NCBI GenBank assembly: GCA_014360105.1
Contig: JACIYD010000061.1
Span: 1-7,765 of the forward strand
DNA: 7,765 nucleotides
Reading direction: 5' to 3'
From: Clostridia bacterium
GTDB lineage: Bacteria; Bacillota; DSM-521; Neomoorellales; SLTJ01
Positions 1 to 4,837 of the stretch are shown in pieces. A program made the position numbers and the translations under genes. How positions within the stretch are numbered: the stretch's first letter is position 1; each line of letters begins with the position of its first letter. The notes beneath the pieces are model-generated. The model was not told where the DNA came from, did not search any database, and saw nothing but the letters and a program-made list of their open reading frames with translations.

Positions 1-2
1 TT

Positions 3-494
3 TTTGCCGGAGCCAGAGCAGATTCGCCGGCAGAGGTTACCGATAACTGGAGGCGCATCAAGGAACAGGAAAAAGGAAAGAATAGTTCTCTTCTGGCCGG
101 CATCCCCGACGCCCTGCCTGCCCTGGCCCGTGCGCAAAAGATCCAGGAACGCGCGGCCGCGGTTCACTTTGACTGGCCGGAGATCGGGGGTGTTTGGCAG
201 AAGCTGCACGAGGAAGAGGAAGAGCTGCGGCAGGCCGTGGCCGCGGGTCGGCACGAGGAAGTGGAGCGGGAACTGGGCGATCTTTTGTTTGCCGTGGTTA
301 ACCTGGCTCGCTTTCTGGGCGTGGGCGCGGAGGAGGCCTTGCGCCGCAGCACCGCTTCCTTCTGCCGCCGGTTTTCCTACATGGAGCAGCAATGCCGGCG
401 GCAGGGCAGGGCGCTGGAGGAGTTGCGCCCGGAAGAGCTTGACGCGCTTTGGGAAGAGGCGAAGGTCTTGGGGGACAAAAATTTTCGCGGATAA
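3..494 (+). CDS. mazG: MazG nucleoside triphosphate pyrophosphohydrolase, C-terminal part (5' end outside window)
   Basis: MazG hydrolyses (d)NTPs to NMP and pyrophosphate in the cytoplasm and clears abnormal nucleotides. The frame is open from the left edge (codons begin at base 3) and gives about 163 residues, so it is the C-terminal MazG domain of a longer protein; in B. subtilis the homologue YabN also carries an N-terminal methylase-like domain, which cannot be checked here. Visible family features are the NWRRIK segment, SSLLAGIPDALPAL, a QKIQERAA helix with following FDWP, the acidic helix KLHEEEEELRQA and the second metal-binding helix ERELGDLLFAVVNLAR (E-x-x-D pattern), then the EEALRR...FCRRF helix. 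The stop TAA is at 492-494. The short internal methionine-like start at 237 is not the real start, since conserved sequence continues upstream. It is followed 85 bases later by hup, as is common in Clostridia. The family assignment is firm. Confidence 0.93.
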   Translation, partial: FAGARADSPAEVTDNWRRIKEQEKGKNSSLLAGIPDALPALARAQKIQERAAAVHFDWPEIGGVWQKLHEEEEELRQAVAAGRHEEVERELGDLLFAVVNLARFLGVGAEEALRRSTASFCRRFSYMEQQCRRQGRALEELRPEELDALWEEAKVLGDKNFRG

Positions 495-504
495 AACCCG
501 CGAA
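484..504 (+). other. Hairpin overlapping the mazG stop codon
   Basis: TTCGCGG (484-490) and CCGCGAA (498-504) form a perfect 7-bp stem around a 7-nt loop that contains the mazG stop TAA. No T run follows, so it is not a standard intrinsic terminator. It could be a weak pause or processing structure between mazG and hup. Confidence 0.4.
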
Positions 505-511
505 GGCAGGA

Positions 512-540
512 GATTCCTCGATTACGGCGAACGATATACT
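512..540 (+). promoter_or_regulatory. Possible sigma-A promoter for hup
   Basis: TATACT at 535-540 matches five of six bases of the -10 consensus and lies 40 bases before the hup start. The matching -35 position (GATTCC around 512-517) is poor, so the call is weak. It fits the expectation that abundant HU has its own promoter, which is inference. Confidence 0.3.
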
Positions 541-579
541 TCAGTATTTACCAATTCTCTAGGCGAGGAGTGATGGGCA

Positions 580-855
580 TTGAACAAAATGGATCTCATC
601 AACAGCGTCGCCGAGAAAACAGAAATGACGAAGAAAGACGCCGAGAAAGTCATCAACGCCGTTTTCGACAGCATCGGGGAAGCCCTGGCAGGCGGGGAAA
701 AGGTGCAACTGGTAGGCTTCGGTACTTTCGAGGTGAAAGAGAGGGCTGCCCGGACGGGCCGCAATCCGCGCACCGGAGAAGAGATCTCCATTCCGGCGAC
801 CAGGGTGCCGAGTTTTAAGCCCGGCAAGTCCTTGCGGGAGGCGGTAGGCGAATAG
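580..855 (+). CDS. hup: HU-family DNA-binding protein
   Basis: HU is a small basic dimeric nucleoid protein that bends DNA and supports replication, repair and transcription. The product is 91 residues, the normal length of HU. It begins [14 protein letters not shown] and carries the diagnostic HU signature [14 protein letters not shown] followed by the C-terminal helix region [11 protein letters not shown]; the [17 protein letters not shown] core matches HU closely. The start is TTG at 580, preceded by the Shine-Dalgarno AGGCGAGGAG at 561-570 with 9 nt of spacing. The in-frame ATG at 589 would remove the conserved MNK and lies too far from that site. The stop TAG at 853-855 directly touches the next start codon. 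The assignment is firm; whether this is the only HU copy in the genome cannot be seen. Confidence 0.97.
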   Translation: MNKMDLINSVAEKTEMTKKDAEKVINAVFDSIGEALAGGEKVQLVGFGTFEVKERAARTGRNPRTGEEISIPATRVPSFKPGKSLREAVGE

Positions 856-1122
856 TTGCGCCTCGACAAGTTTCTCCAGGTGTCGCGACTCCTGCGCCGC
901 CGCGTCTTGGCAAAGGAGGCCTGTGAGGCCGGCCGTGTCCAGGTAAACGGGAGGCCGGCCAAGCCAAGTACTGCGGTCAGGCCAGGAGACGTTATTTCTA
1001 TCGACTGGGGCAATAAAGTCCTGGTCCTGGAAGTGCTGGCGGTGACACCTCTGGTGACCAAACGGGAAGCGCCTGCGCTTTATCGGGTGGTCAGAGAGAC
1101 CAAGCAAGAATTGCCGTTATAG
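856..1122 (+). CDS. rqcP: RqcP (YabO), S4-domain ribosome quality-control factor
   Basis: RqcP is a small S4 RNA-binding protein. In Firmicutes it binds stalled 50S-peptidyl-tRNA complexes together with RqcH and supports addition of C-terminal alanine tails. The 88-residue product is essentially one S4 domain: MRLDKFLQVSRLLRRRVLAKEACEAG forms the RNA-binding helix pair, GRVQVNGRPAKPSTAVRPGDVI the beta hairpin typical of the S4 fold, and a short tail follows. Length and sequence pattern match B. subtilis YabO. The start is TTG at 856, with no base between it and the hup stop. A Shine-Dalgarno-like GGGAGG/AGGCG lies at 837-850 inside the end of hup, so the two genes are probably translationally coupled. 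It is followed by a terminator-like hairpin. Confidence 0.94.
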   Translation: MRLDKFLQVSRLLRRRVLAKEACEAGRVQVNGRPAKPSTAVRPGDVISIDWGNKVLVLEVLAVTPLVTKREAPALYRVVRETKQELPL

Positions 1123-1126
1123 ACGC

Positions 1127-1166
1127 AAGACCCCCACCGCAAGATAAAAGAAAAAGTGGGGGTTTT
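1127..1166 (+). terminator. Probable intrinsic terminator after rqcP
   Basis: ACCCCCAC (1130-1137) pairs perfectly with GTGGGGGT (1156-1163); with flanking A/T and one G-T pair the stem extends to 11 bp (1127-1137 with 1156-1166). The 18-nt loop is A-rich. Four T residues (1163-1166) close the 3' side. The T run is short and overlaps the stem, so termination may be partial. It lies between rqcP and the ATG at 1172 and may instead act as an attenuator or leader hairpin for the next gene. Confidence 0.6.
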
Positions 1167-1171
1167 AGGAG

Positions 1172-2107
1172 ATGGTTAGGCGCTTCCTGTTCCTGGGCTT
1201 GTTGGTGCTGGTGATGATCGGGCTCACCGCATGTCCGCCGCCGGCCAGGCGACCCGCACCACGCTGGCCGACCCGCGAGCCGGTCATTAGTCTTTACGTC
1301 AAAGAGAGCGATACGGTCAAGAAAATCAAGCTGGAGGATTATTTAACGGGCGTGGTCGCGGGCGAAATGGATCCGTCCTGGCCGGTGAATGCCCTGGCAG
1401 CCCAGGCGATTCTGGCCCGAACCTTCACCCTGAAGAAAATGACCGAAGGCGGGGTCAAAGCCCACGGTACCGATGCCTCTACGGACGAGAAGGAATTCCA
1501 GGCTTATGCGCCTGAAAGAGTGAACGACCGCGTAAGAAGGGCCGTGCAGATGACGCGCGGCCTGGTTTGTACCTACCAGGGAAAGTACATCAATGCCTGG
1601 TTTCACGCTGACGCCGGAGGCCGCACGGCAGCGAGCGCGGCCGAGGGATTGGCCTATTTCCAGGAGCCGGCACCTTTCGTCAAAAGCGTGGCCGATCCCG
1701 GATGGCGTCTTTCCCCGCCGGATAACAAGTCCTGGCGCGTCGTTCTTCCCTGGGCGCGGGTGCGGCACCTGGTACGGCAGGCTACCGGGCAGGACCCGGG
1801 AGCGACGCCCGGCGCCTCGGTAATTCGCAAGGGGCCCTCGGGCAGGGCGACCCTGCTGCGGGTGGGAAAGGCGACCGTGGGCGCTCCCGCCTTACGGCTG
1901 GCCGTGGGGAGTGACAAAATGCGCTCCACGCTGCTTACCGCCTTCGTTGCCCGGGACAATCACCTGGTAATCGAGGGACGAGGTTTTGGGCACGGGGTAG
2001 GCATGAGCCAGTGGGGGGCACGCGCCCTGGCGGAGGAGGGCAAACGGCCTGAAGAGATCTTACAGTATTTCTTCCGCGGGATTAGGATCGAGAAGGCGTG
2101 GCCCTGA
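1172..2107 (+). CDS. SpoIID/LytB-domain lipoprotein (probable peptidoglycan lytic transglycosylase)
   Basis: The 311-residue product has an N-terminal lipoprotein signal: MVRRF, a hydrophobic stretch, then lipobox LTAC with Cys at residue 21, followed by a proline-rich linker. The SpoIID domain covers about residues 38-308. SpoIID cleaves denuded glycan strands and, with SpoIIP and SpoIIM, drives membrane migration during engulfment in sporulation. Visible family marks are VVAGEMDPSWPVNALAAQA, with Glu65 at the position of the SpoIID catalytic glutamate, an FHADAGGRT segment (family usually Y-H-S-x-x-GG-x-T, here altered), and the C-terminal signature GRGFGHGVGMSQWGA at 269-283. ATG 1172 is the only plausible start, because an in-frame TAG sits at 1166-1168. 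An AGGAG abuts this ATG with no spacing, which is unusual. The gene is not part of this cluster in B. subtilis. It may be the sporulation SpoIID or a paralogue; hence no symbol. Confidence 0.88.
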   Translation: MVRRFLFLGLLVLVMIGLTACPPPARRPAPRWPTREPVISLYVKESDTVKKIKLEDYLTGVVAGEMDPSWPVNALAAQAILARTFTLKKMTEGGVKAHGTDASTDEKEFQAYAPERVNDRVRRAVQMTRGLVCTYQGKYINAWFHADAGGRTAASAAEGLAYFQEPAPFVKSVADPGWRLSPPDNKSWRVVLPWARVRHLVRQATGQDPGATPGASVIRKGPSGRATLLRVGKATVGAPALRLAVGSDKMRSTLLTAFVARDNHLVIEGRGFGHGVGMSQWGARALAEEGKRPEEILQYFFRGIRIEKAWP

Positions 2108-2120
2108 GGGCCCGCCTTTT
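2091..2120 (+). terminator. Intrinsic terminator overlapping the SpoIID-like stop codon
   Basis: AAGGCG (2093-2098), a bulged T, and GGCCC (2100-2104) pair with GGGCC (2108-2112) and CGCCTT (2113-2118). The loop is TGA, which is the stop codon itself (2105-2107). The stem has 11 pairs plus one bulge and ends in TTTT (2117-2120). The geometry is that of a strong Rho-independent terminator placed so that translating ribosomes cover its left arm. Confidence 0.75.
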
Positions 2121-2133
2121 CGTATACTCGGGC

Positions 2134-2174
2134 CACCCCCCGACATATGATGTCATGAAAGACCCATGGGGGTG
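2134..2174 (+). promoter_or_regulatory. Possible leader hairpin covering the yabP ribosome-binding site
   Basis: CACCCCC (2134-2140) is complementary to GGGGGTG (2168-2174), the G-rich tract just before the preferred yabP ATG at 2181. Inside the loop, GACAT (2142-2146) and ATGTC (2150-2154) form a second small hairpin. If folded, the structure would hide the G-rich translation-initiation region. This is only visible complementarity; there is no evidence for regulation. Confidence 0.35.
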
Positions 2175-2180
2175 TGCCGG

Positions 2181-2450
2181 ATGGAAGGGCGACACGAAAT
2201 TAACCTGGTGGGTCGCCGGGAACTTGCCGTGACCGGCGTTACCCACGTGGAGCACTACGACCGGCAGGAGGTGGTGGTTGCCACGAGCATGGGCCTGCTG
2301 GTGATCCGCGGCGAGGAGCTGAGCATCGAGCAGCTAAACGTCGAGGAGGGGCGGCTGCAGGCCAGGGGCCTGGTGGTCAGTCTGACCTATAGCGACCAGG
2401 AAAAGGTCGCCGCTCGTGGCCGCGGCTGGTGGCAGAAAGTCTGGCGCTAA
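2181..2450 (+). CDS. yabP: YabP, sporulation (spore-coat associated) protein
   Basis: YabP is a small sporulation protein required with YabQ for normal spore formation in B. subtilis; its biochemical role is unknown, and related YqfC-type proteins share the fold. From ATG 2181 the product has 89 residues: EINLVGRRELAVTGVTHVEHYD, then TSMGLLVIRGEELSIEQLNVEEGRL, the beta-rich pattern typical of YabP (a bend at G-x-L-x-I-x-G-x-x-L), and a basic Trp-rich tail WWQKVWR. An in-frame ATG at 2166 and a GTG at 2172 would add five or three residues; ATG 2181 is preferred because the protein then begins MEGRHEINL, as in relatives, and has a G-rich tract 6 nt upstream. The stop at 2448-2450 precedes the yabQ ATG by 2 nt, so the pair is surely co-transcribed. 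Mother-cell (sigma-E type) control is expected from the family, but I could not identify a convincing promoter. Confidence 0.88.
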   Translation: MEGRHEINLVGRRELAVTGVTHVEHYDRQEVVVATSMGLLVIRGEELSIEQLNVEEGRLQARGLVVSLTYSDQEKVAARGRGWWQKVWR

Positions 2451-2452
2451 AG

Positions 2453-2755
2453 ATGAACGGCCAGCCGTTGCTGCTTCTGGCTACCTGCAGCATGGGCTTC
2501 TTGCTGGGCCTTTTCCTCGATTTCTACCGTTTCTTCGCGCGTCGGGCCCGTTGGCGCGGGCACCGTCTGGATCTCGCCGATTTTTTGCTCTGGGTTCTCT
2601 TTGCCGTGGGCATGTTTGCCCTTCTCTTCTACCTGAACGGCGCGGAGATTCACTTTTACGTCTTTGTGGGACTCGCTTTAGGCCTTCTTACCTACTACCG
2701 CTGGGCCAGCCGGCACGTCCTCCTTTTTCTCAAAAAAATTTTCCGCGGACGATAG
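2453..2755 (+). CDS. yabQ: YabQ, sporulation membrane protein
   Basis: YabQ is an integral membrane protein of the mother cell that B. subtilis needs for the spore cortex. The 100-residue product shows about three hydrophobic segments (residues 5-24, 42-61 and 67-82), with the motif GLFLDFYRFF after the first segment, which is the hallmark of the family (G-x-x-x-D-x-Y-R). The basic loop RRARWRGHR lies between the first two segments and the tail FLKKIFRGR is basic. ATG 2453 is chosen. An in-frame GTG at 2429 would overlap the end of yabP and add eight residues with no better ribosome-binding site. The gene lies 2 nt behind yabP, as in other spore formers, which supports the call despite low sequence constraint. 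Confidence 0.85.
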   Translation: MNGQPLLLLATCSMGFLLGLFLDFYRFFARRARWRGHRLDLADFLLWVLFAVGMFALLFYLNGAEIHFYVFVGLALGLLTYYRWASRHVLLFLKKIFRGR

Positions 2756-2869
2756 CAGGATAATATCCGATTAGCGGCGAAGTACTTGTCATCGTTTTGT
2801 CCACCTTTTGTACGCTTCTCGTGGCAGGCGGTGGTCCTTCTGCGCCTTGAGATTCGAGGCGTTGAAAAG

Positions 2870-3073
2870 TTGAGCTTTCGCGAGCGGCAGGTGGTGATCC
2901 TTAAGGAGATGGGGCTGGGAAACGAAGAAATCGGGCGCCGTCTCCAGCTCAGCACGGCTTCGGTAGCCACCCTTTACCGGCGGGCGCGGACGAAGGGTTA
3001 CGAAGTGGTGGTGGTGCTTCCGGGCGACCGCCTGGGCCTTCTTGAGGAAGGGGTGGAAGAACCGGATGGCTAG
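2870..3073 (+). CDS. Small helix-turn-helix protein (sigma-70 region 4 / LuxR-like HTH)
   Basis: I do not recognise a named family member. From TTG 2870 the product is 67 residues: MSFRERQVVILKEMGLGNEEIGRRLQLSTASVATLYRRAR is a clear HTH with the layout of sigma-70 region 4 or LuxR-type domains (R-E-R-Q, then E-I-G-R-R-L, then S-x-A-S-V recognition helix). A KGYEVVVVLPGDRLGLLEE tail follows and may fold as a small beta element. TTG 2870 has GAGGCG at 2856-2861 upstream with 8 nt of spacing. The frame is open further upstream, with possible starts at GTG 2831 or TTG 2786 (95 residues), but that extension does not look like the family. It sits between yabQ and divIC, where B. subtilis has no gene. 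It may be a DNA-binding regulator of the sporulation or division cluster; that is inference. Confidence 0.7.
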   Translation: MSFRERQVVILKEMGLGNEEIGRRLQLSTASVATLYRRARTKGYEVVVVLPGDRLGLLEEGVEEPDG

Positions 3074-3124
3074 GGTTTGCGCCCCAAAGGGCCGCCTTGC
3101 TGGTCTATCCTCCGTTTCTTCCTT

Positions 3125-3330
3125 GCGGTCTTTGGCTCCCGCTCCTGTGAGCCTCGCGGGCGATACTGGCGCTCGGGCTCCGGGCTCCGGCGGGGGTTCC
3201 CGGCCTATTCAGCATCCATGCCTCAATGGCCGCCTCGGGTATGGCGCCCTCGGCCCCGCCTCCGTCCTCGCCCTCGCGAAAAGCTCGCTCGCCACGATGC
3301 TCAAGTCTCTCGCTGGGAGCCAAAGACCGC
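3125..3330. repeat. Intergenic inverted-repeat element (paired, REPIN/MITE-like), copy A
   Basis: The ends are perfect 16-bp inverted repeats: GCGGTCTTTGGCTCCC at 3125-3140 and its reverse complement at 3315-3330. Weaker complementarity continues inward (TGAGC-TCG-GGCGA patterns), so the left arm looks like a decayed inverted copy of the right arm. The right arm (3266-3330) matches 61 of 65 bases of the module at 4695-4759. The element fills most of the 301-base gap between the HTH gene and the chosen divIC start. I see no transposase and cannot define a target-site duplication. The open frames crossing it have no family features. A short palindromic extragenic repeat or non-autonomous element are both possible. 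Confidence 0.75.
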
Positions 3331-3374
3331 CCAACAAGGGTGGGCATACGTCAGGTCACCTCGGGGTAGGGCGT

Positions 3375-3809
3375 GTGTTCTCGCCTGCCTGGGACGGGCC
3401 GGCCAGGCGTAGTCGGCGGTACCCGTTTCTTGCCCTGAGCCGGCTTTTCGTCCGGGCAAAAAAACGGTGGTCCGCCGCCCCCGTATTCTGCGTTGCCGCC
3501 GTGCGGCCGCAGCCGGGGCAAACCCGCCGTCTGCCGCTACGGGGCAGGGTGGTGGTCCTCCTCGTCCTGCTCGTCTACTGCTTGGTACTGGCCGCGCGCG
3601 CCGAGTGGCAGCTCTATCACCTGCGGAGAGACTTAGTTGAGGCGGAACAGAAGCGTCAGGCGCTGGTGCAACAACGCCAATCCTTGGAAAAGGAGTGCGC
3701 CCGGCTCAAAGATCCGGCTTACCTGGAGGGGGTTGCCCGGGAAGAGCTGGGCCTGGTGCGTCCGGGCGAAGTGCTTGTTCTTCCTGGCGATCGATTGCAG
3801 CGCCCGTAA
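3375..3809 (+). CDS. divIC: DivIC/FtsB-like septum formation initiator
   Basis: DivIC is a bitopic division protein that joins FtsL and DivIB at the septum and helps activate septal wall synthesis. The C-terminal part is diagnostic: a basic segment RRLPLRGR, one membrane segment VVVLLVLLVYCLVLAA, then the coiled coil EWQLYHLRRDLVEAEQKRQALVQQRQSLEKECARL and the conserved DPAYLEGVAREELGLVRPGE. The start is uncertain. GTG 3375 gives 144 residues with a G-rich GGGGTAGGG (3363-3371) upstream, and the Arg/Lys-rich N-terminus fits a cytoplasmic tail. GTG 3501 would give a 102-residue protein close to the usual DivIC length but lacks a ribosome-binding site. The frame stays open back to 3042, through the repeat element; that part is not taken as coding. 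Following yabQ fits the B. subtilis order. Confidence 0.83.
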   Translation: MFSPAWDGPARRSRRYPFLALSRLFVRAKKRWSAAPVFCVAAVRPQPGQTRRLPLRGRVVVLLVLLVYCLVLAARAEWQLYHLRRDLVEAEQKRQALVQQRQSLEKECARLKDPAYLEGVAREELGLVRPGEVLVLPGDRLQRP

Positions 3810-3878
3810 CTGTCCGGTCCCGGCAAAACGCCGGGTAAGCGGCCTGCCGGGGAACCTGCGGGACTTCACATTGGTATG

Positions 3879-3898
3879 GGAGCGGCCAGGACCGCTCC
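3879..3898 (+). other. Hairpin just before the SIMPL-gene ribosome-binding site
   Basis: GGAGCGG (3879-3885) and CCGCTCC (3892-3898) form a perfect 7-bp stem with a 6-nt loop, ending 2 bases before the purine-rich GGGAGGGAGG at 3901-3910. A second hairpin, CCCGGC (3819-3824) with GCCGGG (3830-3835), lies just after the divIC stop. Neither is followed by a T run, so they are not clear terminators. They may influence messenger stability between the two genes. Confidence 0.35.
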
Positions 3899-3914
3899 GG
3901 GGGAGGGAGGTTTG

Positions 3915-4580
3915 GTGGCCGAGGGCAAGACGGACCTGGGAACCATTCAGGTACAAGGGGTCGGCGAAGTCAACGTCGAGCCCGACCTCCTCATGGTAGA
4001 CCTGGGCGTGGTCACCGAAGGCAAGACGGTGCAGGCGGCCCAGGAGCAGAATCGGCGGCAGGTGGGCAAAGTACTGCACAAGCTGAAAGCGAATGGCGTC
4101 GAGCGGAAAGACGTCCGGACCTTGCGCTACGCGATTATCCCCGTCTACGACCACAGTCCGGCCAAGGAGGGGAAGCCCCCGCGCCTTGTTGCCTACCGCG
4201 TGGAGAACGTTCTCAGCGTGAAAATCAGAAACCTGGAAAGGGCGGGGAGCATCATTGACGCCACGGTGGGTGACGGGGCCAACCAGGTGATGAACTTGCG
4301 CTTTGGCTTAAGCAACGAGACCCAGGCGCGCCAGCGCGCCTTCCGTCTGGCAGTGCAGGAGGCCGTACAAAAGGGCCAGCTCATGGCCGAGGCGGTGGGC
4401 AAGGAAATTACCGGCCTCCAGAGCGTCCGGGAGCAGCCGGGCGGGGGGCCGCGACCGCTCTCTGCCCTGGGAGAGGGCGCTAGGGTCTATGGCGAAACCC
4501 CGGTGGCACCTGGTGAGTTGACCATCCGGGCAAGCGTCACCGCCGTATTTACCATCAACTCCAGGTGGGGCCAGCGCTAA
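3915..4580 (+). CDS. SIMPL-domain (DUF541) protein, no visible signal peptide
   Basis: SIMPL-domain proteins include YggE, linked to oxidative stress tolerance, the Brucella antigen BP26 and mammalian SIMPL/IRAK1BP1; their molecular activity is not settled. The product from GTG 3915 has 221 residues. The domain starts at GTIQVQGVGEVNVEPDLLMVDLGV (residues 9-32), with the hallmark G-x-G-x-x-x-x-x-P-D, followed by the helix AQEQNRRQVGKVLHKLKANGVERKDVRTL, the strand region AYRVENVLSVKI, the RQRAFRLAVQEAVQKGQLMAEAVGKEI helix and the final strand ELTIRASVTAVF. GTG 3915 is preferred over ATG 3876 because a strong Shine-Dalgarno (3901-3910) precedes it. Many family members are exported or membrane anchored; here neither start gives a hydrophobic leader, so a cytoplasmic protein is inferred. 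Its place between divIC and yabR is not the B. subtilis arrangement. Confidence 0.85.
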   Translation: MAEGKTDLGTIQVQGVGEVNVEPDLLMVDLGVVTEGKTVQAAQEQNRRQVGKVLHKLKANGVERKDVRTLRYAIIPVYDHSPAKEGKPPRLVAYRVENVLSVKIRNLERAGSIIDATVGDGANQVMNLRFGLSNETQARQRAFRLAVQEAVQKGQLMAEAVGKEITGLQSVREQPGGGPRPLSALGEGARVYGETPVAPGELTIRASVTAVFTINSRWGQR

Positions 4581-4694
4581 AGATAAGGGGCAGGACTACC
4601 TTTAGCAGTCTGACCGACCGGGGCCGGCCTCCCCTGACGTATTCGAGGGCGCGCACGCCCTTCGGCCATCCGTGGCCTTCGGCCGGACTTGCGC

Positions 4695-4759
4695 CCTCGC
4701 CCTCGCGAAAAGCTCGCTCACCGCGACGCTCAAGTCTCTCGCTGTGAGCCAAAGACCGC
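4695..4759. repeat. Intergenic repeat module, copy B (single arm)
   Basis: These 65 bases match the right arm of the element at 3266-3330 in 61 positions without gaps, in the same orientation. The conserved core includes CCCTCGCGAAAAGCTCGCTC and CTCAAGTCTCTCGCTG, and the end is GAGCCAAAGACCGC. I do not find the inverted partner (a GCGGTCTTTGGCTC end) upstream, so this copy is a single arm or has a decayed left half. It lies between the SIMPL gene and the S1-domain gene and stops 11 bases before the -35 box of that gene. Both copies being extragenic supports a dispersed repeat, not shared coding sequence. Confidence 0.8.
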
Positions 4760-4770
4760 GGCCTTCCGTA

Positions 4771-4799
4771 TTGACAGCCTAAGAAGCGCTACGTATAAT
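4771..4799 (+). promoter_or_regulatory. Full-consensus sigma-A promoter for the S1-domain gene
   Basis: TTGACA (4771-4776) and TATAAT (4794-4799) are exact -35 and -10 consensus boxes separated by exactly 17 bases. Transcription should begin near 4806. A perfect 10-bp palindrome AGGCTAGCCT (4801-4810) covers the expected start site and could be an operator or chance. The ribosome-binding purines (AGGGGGA) and ATG 4838 follow about 30 bases later. Strong constitutive expression is predicted. Confidence 0.9.
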
Positions 4800-4837
4800 T
4801 AGGCTAGCCTCATTCTGTTAGGGGGAATCCGCGGCGC

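Noticed and set aside
4..573. 189-residue forward frame overlapping mazG
   Set aside because: It is a +1 shadow of the MazG frame; the composition is Arg/Trp/Pro-rich and no family pattern is visible, whereas the other frame reads as MazG throughout.
559..1107. Minus-strand frames opposite hup and rqcP
   Set aside because: Shadows of two well-recognised forward genes.
2786..2814. TTGTCA...TGTACG as a promoter for the HTH gene
   Set aside because: The -35 is fair and the spacing can be 17, but the -10 matches only about half of the consensus.
3105..3347. Minus-strand frame over repeat copy A, sharing a GERAFREGE-type peptide with the minus-strand frame at 4555-4752
   Set aside because: The shared peptide comes from the 65-bp DNA repeat itself; neighbouring parts of the two frames differ entirely. 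Probably spurious translations of an extragenic repeat.
3042..3374. N-terminal extension of the DivIC frame back to 3042
   Set aside because: It runs through the inverted-repeat element and overlaps the HTH gene; the sequence is low-complexity and would more than double the usual DivIC length.
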